From Candidatus Methanocomedens sp. (GTDB lineage Archaea > Halobacteriota > Methanosarcinia > Methanosarcinales > Methanocomedenaceae): a DNA stretch of 6,222 bases. Within the stretch, counting starts at the first letter, position 1; each line of letters opens with the position of its first letter. Made by a program: the position numbers and the translations under genes. This document shows positions 1-5,052 of this stretch, in pieces. The DNA is taken from positions 1 to 6,222 of the forward strand of contig QBUR01000124.1 of NCBI GenBank assembly GCA_013374385.1, given 5' to 3'. The notes under the pieces were generated by a model, which had not been told where the DNA came from, ran no database searches, and was given only the letters and a program-made list of their open reading frames with translations.

Positions 1-119
1 TTTGATAAAAATAAAAAGACTATCGCAAATTTTTCTGTGTTTAGAGAGAAAAAACAACAAAAACTACACAAACCGCCAAAATCAAAAACTTCAGCACTAT
101 TAGAATATTAGTACATATC

Positions 120-449
120 GTGATAAAATTGCCAGTATCTGATGCAGTTAGGAAATCGCCGGATGGGGTGCTCATTGATATAGAAGTAACCCCGGGCACT
201 AAGACGGCACAGGTTCCCAGTGGTTACAACACCTGGAGAAAGCGTATTGAAGTTAGGCTCTCTGAGGTGGCACAGAAGGGAAAGGCAAACCAGCAGTTGT
301 TGGAATTGCTGGCTTCGGTGCTGGGTGTAAAGGTATCTGAAGTTACCCTTGTTTCGGGCCCCACGACCCATCGAAAGACAGTCCATGTCAGGGGAATAGA
401 CATGGAACTGGTACTTGAGTTGCTGTCTTCACTTGTGGATAAGGATTAA
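120..449 (+). CDS. DUF167 (YggU/COG1872) family protein
   Basis: This is a 109-residue protein of the DUF167/YggU family, a small alpha/beta fold of unknown biochemical function that is widespread in bacteria and archaea. The family signature is visible: the opening strand GVLIDIEVTPGTK (residues 16-28), the KGKAN motif at 53-57 before a helix, and the closing LVSGPTTHRKTVHV (77-90), which matches the usual 'VSG...K.V.V' ending. The length is normal for archaeal members. The start is GTG at 120. No ATG, GTG or TTG occurs upstream in frame within the window, and I see no clear Shine-Dalgarno sequence, so a leaderless or weakly initiated message is possible. It lies 2 bp ahead of a small Toprim gene, so the two are probably one operon. 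The family call is firm; no function should be inferred from it. Confidence 0.9.
   Translation: MIKLPVSDAVRKSPDGVLIDIEVTPGTKTAQVPSGYNTWRKRIEVRLSEVAQKGKANQQLLELLASVLGVKVSEVTLVSGPTTHRKTVHVRGIDMELVLELLSSLVDKD
441..445 (+). promoter_or_regulatory. Likely ribosome binding site for the small Toprim gene
   Basis: AAGGA lies inside the last codons of the DUF167 gene, 6 bases before the GTG at 452. It supports that GTG over the in-frame ATGs at 476, 485 and 494. GGAGG at 487-491 is only 2 bases from the ATG at 494, which is too close for a good site. The choice of start remains tentative. Confidence 0.4.
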
Positions 450-451
450 AT

Positions 452-895
452 GTGCTTGTAGCATCTAATTCTGCGATGTCAGTAATGGAGGACATGGAAC
501 GTCTGGAGAAACTGGAAGAACTGATACAGGAACTCCGGCAGCAGTCTGATGATGGTGCTGCAATCATAGTTGAAGGTAAGCGGGACCGTAGGGCACTGAG
601 GGAGCTGGGTATTACCGGACCTGTAAAGTTGGGTACTCAAAAGGCATTACTTGAACTCTGTGAAGAAGTGGCAAGGGAATACAATAAGGTAATAGTGCTG
701 ACTGACTGGGATGGAAAAGGTGATAAACTTGCACGGCTCACGGCGGAATTTTTGTACAATGCTGGCGCGACAGTGGATACTGACCTTAGGAAAAGGATAA
801 AGGCACTGGTCAGGAAAAGGATCAAGGACATTGAAAGCCTGAATACACATGTGTTTAACCTGAGAGCGGATTTGAACACACTGGGTCGTATATGA
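452..895 (+). CDS. Small Toprim-domain protein (COG1658, primase-like)
   Basis: This is a 147-residue stand-alone Toprim-domain protein of the archaeal 'small primase-like' group (COG1658). A charged, probably helical N-terminus (about residues 12-33) precedes the first Toprim motif AAIIVEGKRD (36-45), with the conserved acidic residue E41. The second motif IVLTDWDGKG (81-90) carries the metal-binding D85 and D87. The C-terminus (about 111-129) is a basic helix rich in Lys and Arg, which suggests nucleic-acid contact. Toprim domains bind Mg2+ and act in primases, topoisomerases and RNases of the M5 type; the substrate of this archaeal group is not known to me. The start is assigned to GTG 452, 2 bp after the DUF167 stop, which suggests translational coupling. 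Initiation at ATG 476, 485 or 494 would leave the domain intact. A second Toprim protein, DnaG, lies about 500 bp downstream. Confidence 0.88.
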   Translation: MLVASNSAMSVMEDMERLEKLEELIQELRQQSDDGAAIIVEGKRDRRALRELGITGPVKLGTQKALLELCEEVAREYNKVIVLTDWDGKGDKLARLTAEFLYNAGATVDTDLRKRIKALVRKRIKDIESLNTHVFNLRADLNTLGRI

Positions 896-970
896 ATTTA
901 CGTTATAATCATGTCATTGATACCATAACTTTATCATGTCTTCCAAACAATGTGAGTATGTAAATATCAC

Positions 971-992
971 GTTAATCATTATTGTGATTAAC
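971..992. repeat. Perfect 8-bp inverted repeat (hairpin or operator)
   Basis: GTTAATCA (971-978) and TGATTAAC (985-992) are exact reverse complements separated by 6 bases. It lies 75 bp beyond the stop of the small Toprim gene. It could be a hairpin at the end of that message, though no T-run follows it, or a dimeric regulator site ahead of the broken gene at 1007. The sequence does not decide between these. Confidence 0.5.
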
Positions 993-1006
993 CACTAATA
1001 AAATAT

Positions 1007-1265
1007 ATGCAAATAGTTAAACAAATCACAAATCATAAATCCAATATTCCCACTTACCCGGAAACAAACATGCATCACGAATGCAATGGAGCCCGGTATG
1101 GGATACGTTATTTAGAGGGATGGACTAAAAATATGTTGATAAGCCAGAGTTAAATGGTTTAAATCCATTCAATGAGATAACATCATTGGATAATTATCAG
1201 ATTGAGGTCAGTGGGAAGAAACAGGATATATTGATATTCCGGGTGAGTATTTCACTAACGAGTAA
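1007..1265 (+). pseudogene. Probable broken small gene with two frameshifts, family unknown
   Basis: Three reading frames join into one protein-like sequence of about 86 residues. Frame 1 opens at ATG 1007 (or ATG 1070) and reads to ...LEGWTK near 1129, then stops at 1151. The next part, KYVDKPELNGLNPF, is in another frame from 1129 and continues through ITSLDNYQIE to about 1206. The last part, GQWEETGYIDIPGEYFTNE, is in the third frame (1206-1262) and ends at TAA 1263-1265. Both switches need exactly one added base, and both fall in homopolymers: an A-run (A5 at 1127-1131) and a GG at 1206-1207. That pattern fits either decay by slippage or sequencing error in an intact gene. The joined sequence looks like a real protein in composition, but I do not recognise the family and no ribosome binding site is obvious. 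Chance open frames remain possible in so short a stretch. Confidence 0.4.
1153..1191 (+). repeat. Two overlapping, mutually exclusive hairpins
   Basis: The first arm pair is AATGG (1153-1157) with CCATT (1165-1169), a 5-bp stem with a 7-base loop. The second is ATTCAATGA (1167-1175) with TCATTGGAT (1183-1191), a 9-bp stem including one G-T pair and a 7-base loop. The two stems share bases 1167-1169, so both cannot form fully together. They lie within the putative broken gene, so they may be incidental, but they could also be part of a structured transcript upstream of dnaG. Confidence 0.35.
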
Positions 1266-1266
1266 G

Positions 1267-1274
1267 TATAAAAG
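1267..1274 (+). promoter_or_regulatory. TATA-like box upstream of dnaG
   Basis: TATAAAAG resembles an archaeal TATA element. Transcription would begin near 1295-1300, giving dnaG a leader of roughly 95 bases, or giving a short transcript ending at the T8 tract at 1355-1362. It is the best TATA match I see in the spacer, but no clear BRE precedes it. Confidence 0.35.
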
Positions 1275-1354
1275 TCAGAGTACTGGCATTATTCGGTTAA
1301 CAATATAAGTGTAAACATTACTGACTGGTTTAATCCAATCTGGCGGTAAGCTGA

Positions 1355-1362
1355 TTTTTTTT
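1355..1362 (+). terminator. T8 tract, possible archaeal intrinsic terminator
   Basis: Eight consecutive T residues on the plus strand lie 30 bases before the dnaG start. Archaeal RNA polymerase often stops at U-rich tracts with little or no hairpin. If functional it would attenuate dnaG read-through or end a short transcript started from the TATA box at 1267. No strong hairpin precedes it. It could equally be part of an AT-rich promoter region. Confidence 0.3.
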
Positions 1363-1364
1363 GC

Positions 1365-1376
1365 TATTTTAAAATA
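1365..1376. promoter_or_regulatory. AT-rich 12-bp perfect palindrome before dnaG
   Basis: TATTTTAAAATA is its own reverse complement and lies 2 bases upstream of the GTGAGGT ribosome binding site. It is too close to the start to be the TATA box of a message that includes that site, so it is more likely an operator or simply AT-rich sequence. Confidence 0.25.
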
Positions 1377-1377
1377 C

Positions 1378-1384
1378 GTGAGGT
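1378..1384 (+). promoter_or_regulatory. Ribosome binding site that fixes the dnaG start
   Basis: GTGAGGT is a good Shine-Dalgarno match 8 bases before ATG 1393. Its first three bases could be misread as a GTG start codon at 1378, which would add five residues (MRYTH). The downstream ATG is preferred because it opens with MQNTDTTKYIIHAKI, the typical N-terminus of the archaeal DnaG family. Confidence 0.75.
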
Positions 1385-1392
1385 ATACTCAT

Positions 1393-2661
1393 ATGCAAAA
1401 CACAGACACTACCAAGTATATAATTCATGCGAAAATAAGAGCCGATGGCGTTGTGGAAAGACCAGATGTGGTGGGTGCCATATTTGGTCAGACCGAAGGG
1501 TTGCTTGGCAACGACCTTGACCTACGTGACCTCCAGAAGACTGGACGTATTGGCAGGATAGAGGTCAATATCAAATCAATAGCAGGCAAGTCCAATGGTA
1601 TGATAAATATTCCGTCAAGTCTTGACAAGGCCGAGACCGCCATACTGGCTGCTTCCCTGGAGACCATTGACAGGATAGGGCCATGCATGGCAGGTATTGA
1701 AATTATCAAGGTTGAGGATATCCGTGCATCTAAACGGAAGCATATCGTGGATAGGGCAAAGCACATCCTTACAGAAATGTTCGACGAGAACGTACCTGAA
1801 AGCCAGGAAATAACCGATGAGGTCAAGCAGTCCATAAGAATAGAGGAAATGACCTATTACGGAAAGGACAATATCCCGTGTGGTCCCAATGTAATGGACT
1901 CTGATGCAATTATTGTTGTTGAAGGCCGGGCTGATGTGCTGAACCTGTTGCGATACGGTATAAAGAATGCAATTGCAGTAGGTGGTACCAATGTCCCACC
2001 GGCAGTTGCAGAACTGTGCAAGAAAAAGAATGTTACGGCTTTTACTGACGGCGACCGCGGCGGCGAACTGATAATCAAGGAACTGTTGCAGATAACAGAT
2101 ATTGAATTTATAGCACGAGCTCCAGACGGTAAGGGTGTGGAAGAACTGGTGCAAAAGGAAATAGTCAGATCCCTGCGCCAGAAGATACCTGTAGAGCAGG
2201 CAATGGAGCGGTACCAGATAGGTGGAAACAAGCAGAGGACATCTTCGCAGCAACCAGCACGCAGGCAGGAACGAAGGGAGATCAGGCCCAGAGTTGTGAA
2301 AGCTCCCACTGTGCAGCCCCGTGCTACCGAACGGCCGCGCAGGAGCAGTAGAAAGGATGAATCAGTCAAGACCGTTGCTACAGAGTTCAAGGAACATATG
2401 GACGAACTGAGCGGTACATTAAGTGGAAGGTTACTGGACGATAATAAAAAAGTCATACAAGAAGTGACTGTGAAGGACCTTGCCAATACAATAAAGGATG
2501 TGGATAGCAAAGTCAAAAGCGTGGTGTTCGATGGGGTCATAACTCAGAGACTGGTAGACATTGCATCAGAAAAATATATCAAGGATATTATCGGTGCAAA
2601 AATAGGAAACGTGACCAAGGCACCGGCAAACCTGCGTATAGCTTCCACAGGTCAGTTATAA
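1393..2661 (+). CDS. dnaG: Archaeal DnaG (DNA primase / exosome-associated Toprim protein)
   Basis: This is a 422-residue DnaG of the archaeal type. The conserved N-terminal region MQNTDTTKYIIHAKI is followed by VVGAIFGQTEGLLG (26-39) and DLQKTGRIGRIEV (46-58). The Toprim domain begins with AIIVVEGRADVLNLL (172-186), with catalytic E177, and continues to AFTDGDRGG (216-224), with D219 and D221. A basic low-complexity linker rich in Arg, Gln and Pro (about 277-322) joins it to a C-terminal domain ending in ANLRIASTGQL. The bacterial zinc-binding and helicase-interaction domains are absent, as expected for the archaeal form. Archaeal DnaG has been reported both to synthesise primers and to sit in the RNA exosome as an A-rich RNA-binding subunit, so its role may lie in replication, RNA decay or both. 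ATG 1393 is chosen over GTG 1378 because of the ribosome binding site. The RecJ-like gene follows after 7 bp, which implies co-transcription. Confidence 0.96.
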   Translation: MQNTDTTKYIIHAKIRADGVVERPDVVGAIFGQTEGLLGNDLDLRDLQKTGRIGRIEVNIKSIAGKSNGMINIPSSLDKAETAILAASLETIDRIGPCMAGIEIIKVEDIRASKRKHIVDRAKHILTEMFDENVPESQEITDEVKQSIRIEEMTYYGKDNIPCGPNVMDSDAIIVVEGRADVLNLLRYGIKNAIAVGGTNVPPAVAELCKKKNVTAFTDGDRGGELIIKELLQITDIEFIARAPDGKGVEELVQKEIVRSLRQKIPVEQAMERYQIGGNKQRTSSQQPARRQERREIRPRVVKAPTVQPRATERPRRSSRKDESVKTVATEFKEHMDELSGTLSGRLLDDNKKVIQEVTVKDLANTIKDVDSKVKSVVFDGVITQRLVDIASEKYIKDIIGAKIGNVTKAPANLRIASTGQL

Positions 2662-2668
2662 GCAAATC

Positions 2669-4042
2669 ATGCATCGGCTGAACAAAAGGGCAGGGCACTG
2701 TGCAGATGCCATATTAAAGGCAAGGGATATCCATGTGGTATCCCATATCGATGCTGATGGTCTCACTTCTGCCGCTATTATCTGTACTGCCCTGGAGAGG
2801 GCAGGCAGGGAGTATTCGGTGGAGTTTGTCCGTCAGCTTGATGTATCCATTCTTGAGGGAATTGCAGATAGTAATCCTGACTTGACGGTATTTACTGATC
2901 TGGGTAGCGGGATGCTTGACCAGATAAAAGCACTGGGTATAAATGCGGTCATATCAGACCACCACATCCCTGCCGGGGATTGTCCCACTCATTTGAATCC
3001 CCATGTGTTCAATATCAATGGCACATATGATATAAGTGGTGCAGGTACTACTTTTTTACTGGCTCGTGCTTTAGGGGATAACAATGACCTGGCGGGGCTG
3101 GCAGTGGTAGGTGCGGTAGGAGACCTGCAGCATGTCAAGCATGGTAAGCTCACAGGTATCAACCGGCAGATCGTGAGTCTTGGTCGCAAAAGCGGTGTAT
3201 TGCACTGCCAGCGTGACCTGGCATTGTTCGGGAAGCAGACCAGGCCAGTCTATAAGATGTTGCAATACTCATCTGACCCGTACCTACCTGGGCTTTCGGG
3301 AAATGAGGATGCATGTATCAATTTTTTAAAGGGTGTAGGCTTGCGTTTCCAAGGTGAAAGATGGTTCAAGTGGATTGACCTCATAGATGAGGAAAAAAAG
3401 AACGTTGTCTCAGGACTGATACAATATTGTATATCTGCTGGCATTCCGGCATATAAAATAGAGCGTCTGGTGGGAGAGGTATATACCCTGCTGCGGGAGC
3501 GGGAGGGTACTGAGACCAGGGATGCATCTGAATATTCCACCCTGCTCAATGCAACAGCCAGGTATGACAGAGCAAAAACCGGCCTTGCCGTGTGCATGGG
3601 TGACAGGGATAAGGAATATGAAAATGCGATCCATTTACTGGCAGAGCACAGGCGCAACCTTGTTGAGGGTATAAAACTGGTGAAATCACAGGGTATGGTC
3701 ACCCTTGATAACTTCCAGTATTTTGATGCAGGCTCGAAAATTAAGGATACTATTGTAGGTATAGTTGCAGGTATGAGTGTAAGTGCTGTAGGTAACAGGA
3801 ACCTGCCTGTAATAGCCTTCGCAGATACTGATGACGGCGTAAAGGTATCGGGGAGGGGTAATTATGATCTGGTACGCAAGGGCTTGAACCTTGGAGTATC
3901 GTTAAATACTGCTGCTCAGGCCGTAGGAGGTATGGGGGGAGGACATGACATCGCTGCCGGTGCAACCATCCCTGCGGCGGCAAAATCTGAATTTATCAAA
4001 CATCTTGACCAGATAATCGGCAGTCAGTTAAGAAGCTCTTGA
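2669..4042 (+). CDS. recJ: RecJ/GAN-like DHH-family single-strand nuclease
   Basis: This is a 457-residue DHH/DHHA1 phosphoesterase of the archaeal RecJ-like (GAN-type) group. Metal-binding motifs of the DHH domain are intact: SHIDADG (25-31), FTDLGSG (75-81), ISDHHIP (95-101) and VGAVGDLQH (147-155). The C-terminal DHHA1 substrate-binding domain carries VSGRGNYDL (393-401) and the glycine-rich GGMGGGHDIAAGA (420-432). Members degrade single-stranded DNA and/or RNA with Mn2+ or Mg2+. In Thermococcales the homologue GAN binds GINS in the replisome, and other archaeal homologues have been linked to RNA-primer or RNA processing; which applies here cannot be read from sequence. The start at ATG 2669 has no good Shine-Dalgarno, so translation may be coupled to dnaG, 7 bp upstream. 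The stop lies 12 bp from the stop of the convergent nrpRII gene. Confidence 0.92.
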   Translation: MHRLNKRAGHCADAILKARDIHVVSHIDADGLTSAAIICTALERAGREYSVEFVRQLDVSILEGIADSNPDLTVFTDLGSGMLDQIKALGINAVISDHHIPAGDCPTHLNPHVFNINGTYDISGAGTTFLLARALGDNNDLAGLAVVGAVGDLQHVKHGKLTGINRQIVSLGRKSGVLHCQRDLALFGKQTRPVYKMLQYSSDPYLPGLSGNEDACINFLKGVGLRFQGERWFKWIDLIDEEKKNVVSGLIQYCISAGIPAYKIERLVGEVYTLLREREGTETRDASEYSTLLNATARYDRAKTGLAVCMGDRDKEYENAIHLLAEHRRNLVEGIKLVKSQGMVTLDNFQYFDAGSKIKDTIVGIVAGMSVSAVGNRNLPVIAFADTDDGVKVSGRGNYDLVRKGLNLGVSLNTAAQAVGGMGGGHDIAAGATIPAAAKSEFIKHLDQIIGSQLRSS

Positions 4043-4054
4043 AAGGTGTTCCGG

Positions 4055-4831
4055 TTATACCAGTTGGTCAATGGGTACCATTTCATTAACATCTATGAGG
4101 GTGGACATGGCATGGGTATCCATCTTGAACCCCTGTTCCTGCACTACAGCTTCTGCATTTGTGCCTCCGACGACAACAACTCCAAAGTGGTCCCGCTCCA
4201 GGCTCACGCCGAGGATATCTGAGTTGGGCTCGCCCACTTCCAGTATACCGCCAAATCCTGCAGATACCAGTTCGTCCAGCACTTCCTCTACAGTTTCACG
4301 TGCGTTCATGGTAATCTCCCGCAAATTGGCGAGTATCTTGCCTGAACCGCTGGTGAGCATATCGCTTACAGACGTGAGGGACTGGGACATAAGTATCTCA
4401 AGCGGGTCCAGGGTGGTACTGTCGTACATGACCAGATCAGTGAAACGCAGCGGTACTTCATCCCTGATCTCTACCAGACCTCCGAACCGTGGTTTAATGG
4501 GTACACCGTGTTTTAAAAGCACACCATCTACAGTGATGCTGCATACTGTGGCGATACCGTGCATGGAAGGGGGGATGGTCAAATCTCCTATCGATTCTCC
4601 CGGAGACAGTAATTTTACCAGAGGGCTGACGGTCAGGCCACTTACCATAACGTCACGAAATATGGGGAGCACATCATTGATGTGTTCGCTATCTATCAAT
4701 GAGATATTGGTCACTAACTTACCAGTATACGTGGATGGATTGAAAGTCACCCTGTACATAAGGTCTTCGATACGTGAGACCGTGAATGTGATTGGTTCGC
4801 CTGATAGGTTTGTAACTTTTTTCAATGACAT
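4055..4831 (-). CDS. nrpRII: NrpRII-type nitrogen regulator (stand-alone NrpR/DUF128 domain)
   Basis: This 258-residue protein is essentially one NrpR (DUF128) domain. Family hallmarks are visible: IGDLTIPPSMHGIATVCSIT (81-100), VDGVLLKHGVPIKPRFGGLVEI (101-122), and the C-terminal AGFGGILEVGEP (191-202) with FGVVVVGGTNAEA (216-228). NrpR is the archaeal repressor of nitrogen-fixation and ammonium-assimilation genes; it senses 2-oxoglutarate through this domain. The usual N-terminal winged-helix DNA-binding domain is absent: the protein starts only about 15 residues before recognisable domain sequence, and the start is well fixed by AGGTGG, 4 bases upstream. That matches Methanosarcina NrpRII, which works with a separate DNA-binding NrpRI. 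NrpRI should therefore be encoded elsewhere in the genome. The gene runs convergent to the recJ-like gene and divergent from the 5053 gene, so it is probably monocistronic. Confidence 0.93.
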   Translation of the reverse strand: MSLKKVTNLSGEPITFTVSRIEDLMYRVTFNPSTYTGKLVTNISLIDSEHINDVLPIFRDVMVSGLTVSPLVKLLSPGESIGDLTIPPSMHGIATVCSITVDGVLLKHGVPIKPRFGGLVEIRDEVPLRFTDLVMYDSTTLDPLEILMSQSLTSVSDMLTSGSGKILANLREITMNARETVEEVLDELVSAGFGGILEVGEPNSDILGVSLERDHFGVVVVGGTNAEAVVQEQGFKMDTHAMSTLIDVNEMVPIDQLV

Positions 4832-4835
4832 TGTT

Positions 4836-4841
4836 CCACCT
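4836..4841 (-). promoter_or_regulatory. Ribosome binding site of nrpRII
   Basis: On the minus strand AGGTGG stands 4 bases before the ATG at 4831. This strong site confirms the start and therefore the lack of an N-terminal DNA-binding domain. Confidence 0.8.
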
Positions 4842-4885
4842 GTAAAATGTTAGCTGATTGAAAAGATTCTAAAATATTGGATGTT

Positions 4886-4897
4886 ACATATAAAAAG
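4886..4897 (-). promoter_or_regulatory. TATA box of nrpRII
   Basis: The minus strand reads CTTTTTATATGT from 4897 to 4886, a good archaeal TATA match. A start about 25 bases downstream (near 4865) would give a leader of about 30 bases containing the ribosome binding site, which is the expected geometry. No obvious NrpR-type operator (GGTA-N6-TACC or GGAA-N6-TTCC) overlaps it. Confidence 0.55.
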
Positions 4898-4918
4898 CTG
4901 TCTATTACTTAATGACAG
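4898..4918. repeat. Short inverted repeat upstream of the nrpRII promoter
   Basis: CTGTC (4898-4902) and GACAG (4914-4918) are exact reverse complements around an 11-base centre, directly upstream of the nrpRII TATA box. The spacing of about 16 bp between half-sites would suit a dimeric regulator, but 5-bp arms can arise by chance. Confidence 0.25.
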
Positions 4919-4935
4919 GATAAGAAATTGTTCCC

Positions 4936-4975
4936 TGATACTTTTAACGACTTGTTGATACTTGTAATTACCTGA
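4936..4975. repeat. Two 20-bp direct repeats in the divergent spacer
   Basis: Two adjacent 20-base units begin with the identical TGATACTT (4936-4943 and 4956-4963). Over their full length they agree at 15 of 20 positions, including TAA at unit positions 10-12 and AC at 15-16. A 20-bp period puts both copies on the same face of the helix, as expected for a regulator that binds as tandem units. They lie between the putative promoters of nrpRII and the 5053 gene. Confidence 0.45.
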
Positions 4976-4998
4976 ACTAATGAAATTACATAATACAC

Positions 4999-5006
4999 TA
5001 TTTATT
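4999..5006 (+). promoter_or_regulatory. TATA-like box for the 5053 gene
   Basis: TATTTATT lies about 50 bases before ATG 5053. A start near 5030 would leave a leader of about 20 bases. The region is AT-rich throughout and TTTTAAAATA at 5010-5019 is an alternative, so this is a weak call. Confidence 0.3.
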
Positions 5007-5052
5007 CGGTTTTAAAATAAGTTTATTAACCATAAATTCCTGTTTAGAAGGC

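Larger units (their letters stand above)
896..1392. other. Spacer between the small Toprim gene and dnaG, no intact gene
   Basis: These roughly 500 bases contain no open reading frame that stands alone convincingly. In order they hold two copies of ATCATGTC (908-915 and 933-940), a perfect 8-bp inverted repeat (971-992), a probable broken small gene (1007-1265), overlapping inverted repeats inside that remnant (1153-1191), a TATA-like box (1267-1274), a T8 tract (1355-1362), an AT palindrome (1365-1376) and the dnaG ribosome binding site (1378-1384). The stretch is more AT-rich than the flanking genes. I found no tRNA or other RNA gene that I can name. Confidence 0.7.

Noticed and set aside
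1095..1107. Possible NrpR operator GGTA-N5-TACG
   Set aside because: The spacing is 5 rather than 6 and the second half-site is TACG rather than TACC. It lies inside the broken gene, not at a nitrogen-related promoter.
1153..1169. tRNA-like T-arm (5-bp stem with loop TTTAAAT)
   Set aside because: The loop lacks the invariant C56 and no matching acceptor stem, D-arm or anticodon arm exists upstream, so it is not a tRNA or a recognisable fragment.
896..1377. CRISPR array, insertion sequence or attachment site in the spacer
   Set aside because: No regularly spaced repeats, no transposase remnant, no terminal inverted repeats and no tRNA end are visible. The two ATCATGTC copies (908 and 933) are too short to mean much.
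1615..2540. Two long minus-strand open frames opposite dnaG (212 and 227 codons)
   Set aside because: Both lie antisense to a clear DnaG; their products are rich in Cys, Ser and Leu with no domain pattern, as expected of shadow frames.
4071..4853. 260-codon plus-strand open frame fully opposite nrpRII
   Set aside because: The minus-strand reading gives an unmistakable NrpR domain with a strong ribosome binding site. The plus-strand product is Ser/Thr/Pro-rich, matches nothing I know and has no initiation signal, so it is a shadow of codon bias.
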